From: Aegilops tauschii subsp. strangulata
Taxonomy: Eukaryota; Streptophyta; Magnoliopsida; Poales; Poaceae
Direction: 5' to 3'
DNA length: 64,000 nucleotides
Assembly (NCBI RefSeq): GCF_002575655.3
Contig: NC_053037.3
Coordinates: 248,219,135-248,283,134, forward strand
Made by a program: the position numbers and the translations under genes. Shown piece after piece: positions 1-11,910 of the stretch. Below the pieces are notes generated by a model that worked only from the letters and a program-made list of their open reading frames with translations, was not told the origin of the DNA and ran no database searches. Positions within the stretch are counted from its first letter, which is position 1; each line of letters starts with the position of its first letter.

Positions 1-492
1 CGTATACCATGCGCACGGGACCCCCGTGTGCACGAGCTAAACTTACACCGTGCGCACGGGCCCTACAGTATGGCCGGCTGAGATCGGGTTTTGGGCCACC
101 TCTTCATCCACCTCGCCCCCAAGCCTATATATTCTATACCTAGGGTTATGTTTAGAATTAGCAAAGTATATGTGAGATATTTGAGAGCTTTGCTCCATCT
201 ACCACTCCATTGGAGATCTAGACCTCTTAGGAGAGGATCCATTTGTGGATTTCAAGACCTCCTCTTGGAGAAGACTACCATCAAGACCTCATCTCTTAGG
301 AGTGGGAAGAACTCTACCTAGTCCTTGTTTCCTTTGATTGTGCATGTAATCTTGTGGGTCTATTTTTTTTCCTATTCTAGTGGATGTGTGATTGGGTATT
401 GTTGGAGTGAATTCCTCTTTATGTTCTTGGTGTTCATCCCTTTCCCCCCTCCAAGTGTGAAAAGATACATCTTAGGGTTCTACCCTACAACA
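1..492 (+). repeat. L: 3' portion of a Gypsy-like LTR, cut by window edge
   Basis: This is the right-hand part of an LTR in plus orientation. A TATA box (TATATATT, 126-133) is followed by a leader that resembles the G-element LTR at 50690-51099: both share the phrases 'caagacctcctc' and 'catcaagacctc' and a closing 'gggtt.taccctaca' block. It ends in CA at 492. From 493 the sequence matches the LTR of the Sabrina/E family without a break, so the boundary is well placed and AGAAT (493-497) is the likely target duplication. GC-rich near-palindromes (TGCGCACGGG and its relatives) precede the TATA box at 1-75. Whether this is a solo LTR or the end of a full element cannot be seen. Confidence 0.7.
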
Positions 493-1088
493 AGAATCCA
501 TCAAGCTACAAACTACAAACTCGTAGGTCTGTGGTAAACTATTACACACCATCGGAGGGGTAGCAAGGATGATGAAGAACCCCTCCATGATCGTTGCCCC
601 CTGCGACAGAGTGTTGAAAAAGGCCTCTAGATTGGATCTCGTGGTTCTGGAACTTGCGGCGGCGGAAAAAGTATTTCTCGACTCCCCTAGGGTTTTGGGG
701 ATTTTAGAGCATTTTAATAGAGGCGGAGGTAGGTCAAGACAGTGCCCGTGGGCCACAGTACCAACTAGGGCGCACCAGAGGCCCCTAGCACGCCCTGGTG
801 CCTAGTGGGCCCCATGAGCCTCTTCTCGTGTGGTCCAGAAGCTTCCAGGGTCTCTTATCACGAGAGAAAAAACTCCAAAAAGTTTAGTGGCATTTGGACT
901 TCGTTTGGTATTCATATTATGCAAAGTAGAAACCAAGCAAAAAACAACAACTGGCACTGGGCACTAAGTTAATAGGTTAGTCCCAAAAAATTATATAAAG
1001 TTGCTAGTAAATGTATATAAAACATCCAAGATTGATAACATAATAGCATGGAACAATCAAAACTTATAGATACGTTGGAGACGTATCA
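493..1088 (-). repeat. M 3' LTR, truncated by L
   Basis: The sequence aligns by eye with E: the 'ggtctgtggtaaac' segment, the 'cttgcggcggcggaaaaagt' segment and the 'ttaataggttagtccca' segment occur in the same order. The minus-strand start is TGATACGTCTCCAACG at 1088. The left part of the LTR lies beyond L, outside the window. Confidence 0.8.
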
Positions 1089-1089
1089 A

Positions 1090-1104
1090 GCATCCCCAAG
1101 CTTA
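1090..1104 (-). other. M polypurine tract
   Basis: On the minus strand this reads TAAGCTTGGGGATGC, directly next to the LTR start. It is the expected primer for plus-strand synthesis. The same 15-mer recurs internally at 2920-2934 and 2986-3000. Confidence 0.7.
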
Positions 1105-2404
1105 ATTCCTGCTCGTCCTCGAGTAGGTAAATGATAAAAACCGAATTTTTGATGTGGAATGCTACCTATCATGTTCATCACATATTCTTTTCTTTTGTAG
1201 TATGGACATTTGGATTTTAAGTGATTCAAAGAAATAGTCTATAATTTGACATGAAGACATCAATACTCAAGCATATCAACAAGCAACCATGTCTTTCAAA
1301 ATATCAACACTAAAAAAAGTTATCCCTAGCCCATTATGCTCAATCATTGATCCATTCATGAAACACACTCAAATATTAGCTACATCCAATGCACAAGTAT
1401 GACAATAGTGTTCCCTAGTTGGTGCTTTATAAGATAAGGTGGAGACTCAATATAAATAAAAATTTAATAAAAGTAAATAGATAGGCCCTTCGCAGAGGGA
1501 AGCAGATATTTGTAGAGGTGCCAGAGCTCATAGCTTAAATTGAGAGATAAAATTGTTTTCAGAGGCATGCTTTTCCTGTCAATGAAAACGACTGGGAATT
1601 CCCAATATCTTCCATGCTAGATATATCATAGGCGGTTCCCAAACAGAAAATAAAGTTTATTTCCTTTCCACCATTCTTACACAATCCATGGCTAGCCGTA
1701 TCCATGGGTGCCTTCCATACCAACGCTTCCCAAGGAATTTATTATGAACAACATATATAAATTTTTTTCATTTCGGGACTAGGCATCTCTATTACCTGCC
1801 ACAGTCTCGTGCAATGACAAGTGAGTAAACACTCATCTTGAGAATAACATACCTAGCATGGAAAATATTAACCACCCCTTGCCGCTTCATGAGCTGTACG
1901 GGCACACAAAAAGGAAATTTATTTTGAACATTAGAGTTGGCACATACAAATTTACTTGGACTGGCAAGGGAACACCACATATAGGTAGGTACAGTGGACT
2001 CATTTGGCACAACTTGGTTTAGGATTTTCGATGCACAAGCAGCATTCCCGCTTAGTACAAATGAAGGCTAGCAAATAGATTGAGAAGCGACCAACCAAAA
2101 CGATCATAAACGAGCATTGAACATTACTAACACTGAATAATGCACCACAAGTAGGATGTAACTTAGTTGCATAACTATTGACTTTCATGCTTGGATAGGG
2201 AATCACAAACCTTAACACCAATATTCTCACTAAAGCATAATTACTCACCAACATGACTCACATATTACTATTTCCACATTGCAAAACTATTGCAAGGAAT
2301 CAAGTTCTAATGTGCAATGATCTTCATGAAAGTTTTTATTATATCCCTCTTGAATATCTATAACTTTGGGACCAAATTCATATCTTATGCAAATTACCAT
2401 TGCT

Positions 2405-2715
2405 AATAACAAGCTCTCAAACAAATTTAAGTGAAGCACGAGAGCATAAATATTTCTTCAAAAAATTGTGACTTTTAAAATAATACAAATGAAGCATGAG
2501 AGGATATTTCTTTAAAATTTTACTAACTCTCAAAATTATCTAAGTGAAGCCTGAGAGTGTTTCTTCAAAAATTTACTAACTCTCAACATAACCTAAGTGA
2601 AGCATGAGAGCATGTTTCTTTAAAATTTAAACCACCACCATGCTCAAAAATATACAAGTGAAGTACTAGAGCAATTCCCTAGGTCAAAAAATTTTAAGTG
2701 AAGCACATAGAGCAA
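2405..2715. repeat. Hairpin-like repeats around AAGTGAAGCA in M
   Basis: About six units spaced 45-70 bp apart share a core AAGTGAAGCA, or a near variant, flanked by complementary arms. The arms are CTCTCA before and TGAGAG after, or GCTCTA-type before and TAGAGC after. S has three such units at 8545-8695. Confidence 0.7.
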
Positions 2716-2903
2716 TTCTAACAAATCAAGGTATCATTATGGCTCTCTCAAATAGGTGTGTCCAGCAAGGATGATTGTGACAAACTAAAAAGCAAAACAA
2801 GCAAATACTCATATAACACAAGACACTCCAAGCAAAACTCATGATATGTGACAAATAAAAATATAGCTCCAAGTAAAATTACCGATGGTCGTTAGAAGAA
2901 AGA

Positions 2904-2927
2904 GGGGATGCCTTCCGGGGCATCCCC
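2904..2927. repeat. Perfect 9-bp hairpin overlapping internal polypurine motif (M)
   Basis: GGGGATGCC, a six-base spacer and GGCATCCCC form an inverted repeat. The right arm is also the start of the polypurine-like motif. The same hairpin is present in S at 8865-8888. Confidence 0.75.
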
Positions 2928-3898
2928 AAGCTTAGTTGCTTGGTAGTCCTTGAATATTATCTTAGTGTGCCATGGGCATCCCCAAGCTTAGGCTCTTGTC
3001 ACTCCTTATTCCTTCATCCAGCATGATCTCACCCAAAACTTGAAAACATCAATCACACAAAACTTAACAAAACCTTTGTGAGATCTGTTAGTATAATAAA
3101 GCAAATCACCACTTTAAGTACAGTTGCAAACCCATTCATATTTTATTATTGCATTATACCTACTGTATTCCAACTTTACCATGGCTTGTACCCCCCCCGA
3201 TACAATCCTTAGATTGATCAAAATAAGCACACAATGCAACGAAAACAGAATTTGTCAAAAATAGAAAAGTCTGTAGTAATCCCAACTTTAACCATACTTA
3301 TGTAATCTAAAATTTCTGAAAAATTACGACAATGTGGGAAATTTTTATATCAATCATGTGTAAAAAAAATTAGAAGTTTATCACGCTCCATCGAATTTAA
3401 ACAATTATGTTACTGGATGTAAAAGTTTGTGTTAATGCATAGAATCAAATCATATATCACCCAAACCATCCTAAAGGCTTTACTTGGCACAAAACACTAA
3501 TTAAACATAAGAAAGCACAATTAGAAAAGTAGTATAATTGCATATTTATTAGATAATAGAAAAGAAAACAAAATTTTTGAAGATAACTATTGGGTTGCCT
3601 CCCAACAAGCGCTATTGTTTTACGCCCATAGCTAGGCATAATGCATAGATTCAAGTATTGTAGTAAAAGTGAGGGGGGTCATCCATGCTCATCTCATACT
3701 CCCTCCTTTCAGCAGCAAGTTTTCTTTGTGGCAAACAAAAATAATCAAAAGGGCTAAATTTAATTGGGTAAGGATCTATAAGATCAAGTTTGGGAGGAGG
3801 AGGAGGTTCTTCCCTTCGCCCTTTATAAGTGATCAATATCTCTTCATTATAAACGTTCCTTTGATTATGCTCCCGAAGCCTTTTTTTAAGAACAAGTC

Positions 3899-4255
3899 CT
3901 AGTCCATTATTTTGTATAGCAAAGTTATCATTTTGTTTGGAAACTTATCAATCAAAACAGATGGGGGAACTTTTTTCCTTAGATTTTCATTGTAAGCTGC
4001 ATAATCTGGAGATTGTAGTCTCCTTATCTCTTCTTGATTAAAAAGGATCTCCACTATAGGAGGGAAACCACAATTTATATTGTAATGAGCAAATATTTCA
4101 TGTGCTTCTTTCGTAATATGCCCAAATTCATAAGCTAGAAATATAGTGGTAACACGTTTAATGGAAGGATCTTGAATATTAGAGAATTCTAGAAGGATCC
4201 TTTGTATGGAAGGATGCATGTGAACAAATTGTCTTTCAAGTTCAACTAAAAGCAA
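3899..4255 (-). CDS. Unrecognised 118-aa reading frame in M
   Basis: A 118-codon frame begins MLLVELERQF and has a mixed hydrophobic/charged composition without transmembrane runs, zinc knuckles or catalytic motifs that I recognise. It lies in the internal part of M, upstream (in minus sense) of the non-coding 3' region, where Athila-like elements may carry gag-derived or extra frames. The start codon is only the first ATG, and upstream sequence is cut by A at 4426, so it may be the tail of a longer frame. I assign no function. It could equally be a chance frame in AT-rich retroelement DNA. Confidence 0.3.
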   Translation of the reverse strand: MLLVELERQFVHMHPSIQRILLEFSNIQDPSIKRVTTIFLAYEFGHITKEAHEIFAHYNINCGFPPIVEILFNQEEIRRLQSPDYAAYNENLRKKVPPSVLIDKFPNKMITLLYKIMD

Positions 4256-6516
4256 AGATATGGCATCTGCAAGACAAGAGTTTTATTGAGGATTGACCCT
4301 CCTAGCATAGGTAACATACCAGCAAAAGTAAAGAAATCTTGAATAACACCTTTTCCAATAATATTAACGCTACCCATGCGGAGTTTATTTGTATGCATGA
4401 TAGTAGTTTCCTCTTAATGAGGATCTGTAACATCCCAAAATTCTAAATTTTGGAATGTTATATTAAATAAATAGTTTTGGTTGATTGTTTGATTGTGGTG
4501 TGGTTGCTTGTGTGAACTTGAGTGAAATTTGAAACTTTTTGAAAGTTAAATGAGAGGGAATGAAATGTCTTTCCCAAACTTTCATCTTGCATTTATGATC
4601 TCCATGAATTCAAATTCATTTCATCATAAAACCCTAGAGTGAAGATGATATGACTTCTTCCATTTAAATAAATGAAAAGGGTTTGGAAAAGATTCGAATT
4701 CCATTTGGAAATATTTCAACTTCAGAAACTTTATGCGACTCGATGAGTTTCATGAGAGAAGATAAAATGACTTCTTCAAATGCTAAGAAAGGGAGTTGGA
4801 AGTTTCAAAGAATCAAATTTAAAGTCCCTTTGAAATTATTTTCAATTTGGAGTTGTTTGGTTTTTATTCAAATTATTTTTGTGCAAAAATAAAATATATG
4901 GAAAATTGGGTAAAATGATTCCCTACAATAGAAAAATAGAGAGAAATAAATTTGAACTTATTTTGGTATTTTAAAATAATTTTATTTGGCTTTTAAATAA
5001 ACCAGTAGCACTGTCTGCTTTTTTTTGGAATTTATTAGACGCTAAAAAAATGTTCATGTTGTAGAAAATCTTTTTTTGAAAATTTTGATATATAATATGC
5101 CTATGTTATATTTTATTTTATTTGGTTTTATTTTATTTTATTTTATTTTCTGTCAAATTTCTTTTTAAACTTCCCGCCGAACTGGGCCGGCCCAGCTAGG
5201 CCAGCCGCAGCGCCCGCGCTGGAACCGCCTCCTGCCGCTCGTCTAGTTCCCCGAGCAGGAGCCCGGCTCCAGCACGCCTCGCCGGCGACGCCGTGTCCGC
5301 GCAGGACTCCGCCTCCGCCCCGGCCCCTCGCACAAGGCACCGCCTCTCCTTCCCCGCCTTAAAAAGCCGCCGACCCCCGGCCTCTCTCTCCTCCTCGCAC
5401 CGCAGCCGCCGCCGCCGCCCTCGCATCTCGTCGCCGCCACTGCACGCCCCGCCGCCGCGCCGCTGCACACCGCCGCCAGCGCCACCCCGCCGACTTCGCC
5501 CGTGCAGCCACCGTCGCCGCTTGCAGTCGCTGCCGCCGCCCCGCAGCCGCCCGCCGCCGGAGCCGATCACCCCGCCCGACGGAGCAGCCGCCACCGCCGA
5601 TGAACCGCCGCCCGATCCGCGACCCGCCAACCGAACCGGTATAAACCAGCCCGGTATCGTCGGTTTTCTTTTTAGGGTTTGTTTTTCGTTTAAAAAACCT
5701 AGTTTATTATTTTTGTTTAGTTGCTTAGCGTACGTTATCTGTTTAGGAAGTTTTAGTGAATGTTTTCGTTCTGTAGATCTGTTTAGCGAACGTTCGTTCG
5801 GTAGGTTTTTCTTTTTCTATTTATTTTCGGCCAGGGACCTATCCGTGATTATTTTTCTTTGCAGTTTAGTCCCTGGTTTTCAAACGATCACAACTTTTTG
5901 CTCGCTTATCCAAATCCAACGAAACCAACACCAATTTCTTCATTATGATCTCATCTATCCAGAGAACATATAAAATCAAATTTTTGAAATTTAAAAATTT
6001 GAATTAGATTAGATTCAAATTCAAACTTGTTTTGGCTATAACTTGAGATTTACAACTCTGATTTAATTGATTCTTTTTGCAAATCGAAGCTCCTGACATG
6101 TACCTTCTGTTAAGATCAAAATCAAATAATTTTGCTGCTATTAAAAATATGTTTGTGTCCATGAGTTTTATTTGTTGGTTTGGAAGTTTTCCCAAAAAAA
6201 ATCTGCGTTCTTTTGAATCTTTGAGTGATTGCTTATGTGTGGTTATAATTGCTTGCTTACGATAGATTGAACGGAGTGTGACGAGTAGAACTATCAGGAA
6301 TTATGAGTGCGAAGGATCTTCATCAACAGTACAAGGCAAGTTCACACTATGATAATACTCTTTTATACCCAGTTTTACTTGCATTAGTTTCACCCTCAAA
6401 GATTGCATGAGTAGGATTAGGTAAATATGTGGGTATTGCTATGTAGTTGATGAGGTAGGAACCTATTACCTTTTTGAAACACCCTGGGGATATTCATTAT
6501 GTCATATATTGCTTAG

Positions 6517-7735
6517 TGCTACCTCTTGAGCATGCGTTGGTTTTCCCTTGAAGAGGAAAGAGTGATGCAGCAAAGTAGCGTAAGTATTTCCCTCAGTTGT
6601 TGAGAACCAAGGTATCAATCCAGTAGGAGACTACACGCAAATCCCTAGTACCTGCACAAACAATTAAGAACCTTGCAACCAACGCGATAAAGGGGTTGTC
6701 AATCCCTTCACGACCACTTGCAAAAGTGAGATCTGATAAAGAAGACAAATATTTTTGGTATTTTTGTTGTATAGATTGAAAAGTAAAGATTGCAAAATAA
6801 ACGGCGACTAAAATAGCACGTTGGCAGGAGATTAATATGATGGAAAATAGACTCGGGGCCATAGGTTTCACTAGTGGCTTCTCTCAAGATAGCGAATTCT
6901 ACGGTGGGTGAACAAATTACTATCGAGCAATTGATAGAAAAGCGCATAGTTATGAGAATATCGAGGCATGATCATGTATATAGGCATCATGTCCGTGATA
7001 AGTAGACCGAAACGATTCTGCATCTACTACTATTACTCCGCACGTCGACCGCTATCCAACATGCATCTAGAGTATTAAGTTCATCAGAACAGAGTAACGC
7101 ATTAGGCAAGATGACATGATGTAGAGGGATAAACTCAAGCAATATGATATAAACCCCATCTTTTTATCCTCGATGGCAACAATACAATACATGCCTTGCT
7201 GCCCCTACTGTCACTGGGAAAGGACACCGCAAGATTGAATTCCCCCTCCGGCGGAGCGCCCGAAAAGGCCCCAAGATGGGATCTCACGGGTACAGAAGGT
7301 TGCGGCGGTGGAAAAAGTGTTTCGTGGCTCCCCTCGATGTTTTCAGGGTATAAGAGTATATATATAGGCGAAGGAAGTAGGTCAGTGGAGCTATGAGGGC
7401 CCCACGAGGGTGGGGGGCACGCCTACCCCCTAGGCGCGCCTCCCTGCCTCGTGGCCGCCTCGTTCCTTCCTTGACGTCCACTCCAAGTCTCCTAGATTGC
7501 GTTTGTTCCAAAAACGATCCTCGCGAAGGTTTCATTCCGTTTGGATTCCGTTTGATATTCCTTTTCTGCGAAACACTGAAATAGGCAAAAAACAACAATT
7601 TGCACTGGGCCTTCGGTTAATAGGTTAGTCCCAAAAATAATATAAAAGTGCATATTAAAGCCCATTAAACATCCAAAACAGATAATATAATAGCATGGAA
7701 CAATAAAAAATTATAGATACGCTGGAGACATATCA
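6517..7735 (-). repeat. S 3' LTR with a 348-bp internal deletion
   Basis: The LTR is 1,219 bp against 1,567 bp for the 5' LTR. The missing segment corresponds to about 12637-12984, and the junction lies at 7238-7243 with about 1 bp of overlap. The minus-strand TATA (CCTATATATATAC) is at 7357-7368. Confidence 0.9.
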
Positions 7736-7750
7736 CCATCCCCAAGCTTA
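7736..7750 (-). other. S polypurine tract
   Basis: The minus strand reads TAAGCTTGGGGATGG directly before the 3' LTR. Near-identical motifs recur at 8880-8894 and 8937-8951. Confidence 0.75.
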
Positions 7751-9715
7751 ATTCCTGCTCGTCCTCGAGTAGGTAAATGATAAAAACAGAATTTTTGATG
7801 TGGAATGCTACCTAGCATAATTTTCAATGTAGTTTTCTTTATTGTGGCATGAATGTTTGGATCCGAAAGATTCAATACAAATGTTTAATATTGACATAAA
7901 AATAATAATACTTCAAGCATACTAATAAAGTAATTATGTCTTCTCAAAATAACATGGTCAAAGAAAGTTATCCCTACAAAATCATATAGTCTGGCTATGC
8001 TCTATCTTCATCACACAAAATATTTAAATCATGCACAACCTCGATGACAAGCCAAGCAATTATTTCATACTTTTGATGTTCTCAAACTTTTTCAATCTTC
8101 ACGCAATACATGAGCGTGAGCCATGGACATAGCACTATACGTGGAATGGAATGGTGGTTGTGGAGAAGACAAAAAGGAGAAGATAGTCTCACATCAACTA
8201 GGTGTATCAACGGCCTATGGAGATGCCGAACAATATATATCAATGTGAGTGAGTAGGGATTGCCATGCAACGGATGCACTAGAGCTATAAGTGTATGAAA
8301 GCTCAACAAAAGAAACTGAGTGGGTGTGCATCCAACTCGCTTGCTCACGAAGACCTAGGGCATTTTGAGGAAGCCCACCATTGGAATATACAAGCCAAGT
8401 TCTATAATGTAAAATTCCCACTAGTATATCAAACTTCTCATAGTATTCAATGCACTTAACATGATAGTTTTTATTATACCTATCTTGGATGCTCATCATA
8501 TTAGGACTAATTTTATAGCCAAAGCAAATTACCATGCTGTTCTAAAAGACTCTCAAAATAATATAAGTGAAGCATGAGAGATCAATAATTTCTATAAAAT
8601 AAAACCACCACCATGCTCTAAAAGATATAAGTGAAGCACTAGAGCATAATTATCTAGCTCAAAAGATATAAGTGAAGCACATAGAGTATTCTAATAAATT
8701 CCGATTCATGTGTGTCTCTACAAAAGGTGTGTGCAACAAGGATTATTGTGGTAAACTAAAAAGCAAAGACTCAAATAATACAAGACACTCCAAGGAAAAC
8801 ACATATCATGTGGTGAATAAAAATATAGCATCGAGTAAAGTTACCGATAGACGAAGATGAAAGAGGGGATGCCTTCCGGGGCATCCCCAAGCTTAGGCTT
8901 TTGGTTGTCCTTGAATTTTACCTTGGGGTGCCTTGGGCATCCCCAAGCTTAGGCTCTTGCCACTCCTTGTTCCAAAATCCATCAAATCTTTACCCAAAAA
9001 CTTGAAAACTTCACAACACAAAACTCAACAGAAAATCTCATGAGCTCCGTTAGCGAAATAAAACAAACCACCACTTTAAGGTACTGTAATGAACTCATTC
9101 TTTATTTATATTCGTGTTAAACCTACTGTATTCCAACTTCTCTATGGTTCATACCTCCCGATACTAGCCTTAAATTCATCAAAATAAGCAAACAACACAC
9201 GAAAAACAGAATCTGTCAAAAACAGAACAATCTGTAGTAATCTGTATCAAACGCAAACTTATATAGCTCAGAAAAATCTACCAAAATAGGACGACCTAGA
9301 TAATTTGATTGTTGATCTACTGCGATTGGAATCAGTATGTTATCACTTTCTGGTGATTTCTAACAATTGTTTTCGTGAGCAGAAAGTTTCTGTCTTTTTC
9401 AGCAAGATCAAATAATTATCACCCAAGAAGATCCTATAGGTTTTACTTGGCACAAACACTAATTAAGACATAAAACCACATCTAACCATAGGCTAGATGA
9501 AATATTTATTACTAAACAGGAACAAAAAGCAAGGAACAAAAATAAAATTGGGTTGCCTCCCAACAAGCACTATTGTTTAACGCCCCTAGTTAGGCATAAA
9601 AACAAGAATAGATCTAGGTATTGTCGTCTTAGGTATGCAATCCATAAGTGGCTCTCATAATGGATTCATAAGGTAATTTAATTTTCTTCCTAGGAAAGTG
9701 TTCCATACTATTCCT
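7751..9715 (-). other. S long 3' non-coding internal region
   Basis: About 2 kb without a credible frame separates protease from the 3' LTR, where autonomous elements carry pol. It contains three hairpin-like AAGTGAAGCA repeats (8545-8695), the GGGGATGCC hairpin (8865-8888) and two internal polypurine motifs. The layout matches M. Confidence 0.7.
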
Positions 9716-10231
9716 TCACGGAAATTGGAATCTAATATTTCCTTCTTTCATATCAATAATTGCACCAATCGTTCTAAGGAAAGGTCTACCAAGAATAATA
9801 GGACAAGTAGGATTGCAATCTATATCAAGAACAATGAAATCTACGGGCACATAATTCCTATTTGCAATAATAAGAACATCATTAATCCTTCCCATAGGTT
9901 TCTTAATGGTGGAATCTGCAAGATGCAAGTTTAAAGAACAATCATCAAATTCACGGAAACCTAACACATCACACAAAGATTTTGGAATCGTGGAAACACT
10001 AGCACCCAAATCACACAAAGCATAGCATTCATGATCTTTAATCTTAATTTTAATAGTAGGTTCCCACTCATCATAAAGTTTTCTAGGGATAGAAACTTCT
10101 ATTTCAAGTTTTTCTTCATAGGATTGCATTAAAGCATCAACGATATGTTTGGTAAAAGCTTTATTTTGACTATAAGCATGAGGAGAATTTACACGGATTG
10201 CAACATGGAAATACAATCTATCAAAGAACAA
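9716..10231 (-). CDS. S: retroviral-type aspartic protease domain
   Basis: The 171-aa frame contains the protease active-site motif CDLGASVSTIP near residues 88-98, a hydrophobic strand and the C-terminal ILGRPFLRT signature typical of Athila-group proteases. It would cleave the gag polyprotein. It ends at a natural stop after GNIRFQFP with no polymerase downstream, consistent with a gag-protease-only element. It is out of register with the frame just upstream (10189-10440), so the polyprotein is broken by a frameshift near 10190-10230. The first residues of this frame are out-of-frame filler; the true domain begins around RVNSPHAYSQ. Confidence 0.8.
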   Translation of the reverse strand: MFFDRLYFHVAIRVNSPHAYSQNKAFTKHIVDALMQSYEEKLEIEVSIPRKLYDEWEPTIKIKIKDHECYALCDLGASVSTIPKSLCDVLGFREFDDCSLNLHLADSTIKKPMGRINDVLIIANRNYVPVDFIVLDIDCNPTCPIILGRPFLRTIGAIIDMKEGNIRFQFP

Positions 10232-11703
10232 TTTTCATAATTAAATTCCTTGAAATCCAAAATAGTGGGTTCATTGCTGGCTAAAGTTTTGACCTCTTCA
10301 ATCCCACTTTTACCATTTTTTGCATCAAGATCTAAAAACTCCGAATCATTGGGACACCTTTTAACTAAAGTTGACTCATCTCCAGTCCCATCATTATCAA
10401 GATTCATACTAGAAAACAAAGATAATAGGAGACACATCAATCACTTTTAGATCTTCATCATTATTATCATGAAAACTAGAAGAACACGCTTTCACAAAGC
10501 AGCCTTTTTTAGCACGCATCCTAGCAGTTCTTTCTTTACACTCATCAATGGAAATTCTCATGGCTTTGAGAGACTCATTGATATCATGCTTAGGTGGGAT
10601 AGATCTAAGTTTCAAAGAATCAACATCAAGAGAAATTCTATCCACGTTCCTAGCCAACTCATCAATCTTAGGCAATTTTTCTTCAAGCAAAGCATTGAAA
10701 TTCTTTTGCGAAATCATAAATTCTTTAACACTAGTCTCAAAATCAGAGAGCATCTTATTAAAATTACCATAAGAGTTGTTGTAGGAATTACCATAATTAT
10801 TAGAGGAATTACTAGGGAACGGCCTAGAATTAAAGTTTCCTCTATATGCGTTGTTACCAAAATTGTTCCTACCAACAAAATTCACATCCATATATTCATT
10901 ATTATTCTCAATCAAAGTGGACAAATGCATATCATTAGGATCGGAAGAAACACTCTTATTAGCAAAAAAATTCATAAGTTCATCCATCTTTCCACTCAAA
11001 ACATTAATCTCTTCAATTGCATGAACCTTTTTACTAGTAGATCTTTCGGTGTGCCATTGAGAATAATTAACCATAATATTATCTAGAAGTTTAGTAGCTT
11101 CTCCTAAAGTGATTTCCATAAAAGTGCCTCCCGCGGCCAAATCTAAAAGATTTCTAGAAGCAAAATTCAATCCAACATAGAAATTTTGTATAATCATGCA
11201 TAAATTCAAACCATGCGTAGGGCAATTACGTATCATTAATTTCATCCTCTCCCAACCTTGTGCAACATGCTCATGATCAAGTTGCTTAAAATTCATCATA
11301 TCATTTCTAAGAGAGATGATCTTAGTGAGAGGAAAATACTTAGAGATAAAAGCATCTTTGCACTTATTCCATGAATCAATACTATTTTTAGGCAAAGAAG
11401 AAAACCAAGTTTTAGCACGATCTCTAAGCGAAACGGAAATAGCTTCAATTTAACAATATCATTGCCCACATCTTTCTTATTTTGTATATCGCACAAATCA
11501 ACAAAGTTGTTTAGATGGGTAGCGGAATCTTCACTAGGAAGGCCAGAAAATTGATCTTTCATGACAAGATTCAACAAAGCAGCATTAATTTCACAAGATT
11601 CAGCATCGGTAATAGGAGCAGTCGGAGTGCTAATAAAATCATTGTTGTTGGTATTGGAAAAATCACACAATTTAGTATTGTCTTGAGCCATCGTCACAAA
11701 CAA
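10189..11703 (-). pseudogene. S: gag polyprotein, frameshifted
   Basis: Three overlapping frames (11296-11703, 10409-11395 and 10189-10440) make up one gag. The N-terminal part begins near MAQDNTKLCDF. The capsid region follows with the Athila-type string WERMKLMIRNCPTHGLN and a helix-rich stretch. An Asn/Gly/Tyr-rich linker and a coiled-coil-like acidic tail lead toward the protease. Frameshifts lie near 11440 and 10410-10440. No zinc knuckle is seen. Gag would form the cytoplasmic particle; with these shifts it cannot be made as one chain. The primer site and 5' LTR lie just to the right. Confidence 0.8.
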
Positions 11704-11880
11704 TCAATCCAACACACAAGCAAACAAGAACCAAGCAAAAAGAGACGAACGGAAAATGGGCGAATAAAACGGCAAGGGTGAAGTGGGGGAGAAGAAAACG
11801 AGAGGCAAATGGCAAATAATGTAATGCGAGGGATAAGAGTTTGTGATGGGTACTTGTTATGTCTTGACTTGTGCATAGAT

Positions 11881-11899
11881 CTCCCCAGCAACGGTGCCA
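11881..11899 (-). other. S primer binding site (Athila type)
   Basis: The minus strand reads TGGCACCGTTGCTGGGGAG, 11 nt from the 5' LTR end. It resembles the tRNA-Asp-complementary site of Athila-like elements. Confidence 0.8.
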
Positions 11900-11910
11900 G
11901 AAATCCTTCT

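Larger units (their letters stand above)
1105..3898 (-). other. M internal non-coding region
   Basis: No reading frame here looks real on either strand. The region contains a series of about six short hairpin-like repeats (2405-2715), a 9-bp-stem hairpin (2904-2927) and two internal copies of the polypurine motif. It is homologous in layout to 7751-9700 of S, which suggests a conserved non-coding 3' segment of this Athila-like group. Confidence 0.6.
493..4425 (-). mobile_element. M: partial Athila-like LTR retrotransposon, minus strand
   Basis: The 3' LTR remnant (493-1088) ends in the TGATACGTCTCC start motif on the minus strand. A polypurine tract (TAAGCTTGGGGATGC on the minus strand, 1090-1104) and about 3.3 kb of internal DNA follow. 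The LTR is the same family as E (42280-60424), and the internal layout is parallel to that of S. No RT, RNase H or integrase reading frame is present. The right side is interrupted at 4426 by element A, and the remainder of M (gag, primer site, 5' LTR) is not in the window. L is inserted in its LTR at 492/493. Confidence 0.8.

Noticed and set aside
5196..5973. Long Pro/Arg-rich frames on both strands in the A LTR
   Set aside because: Frames on both strands coincide with a GC-rich CpG block, lack domains and are not preserved in A' (37473-37912). They are composition artefacts.
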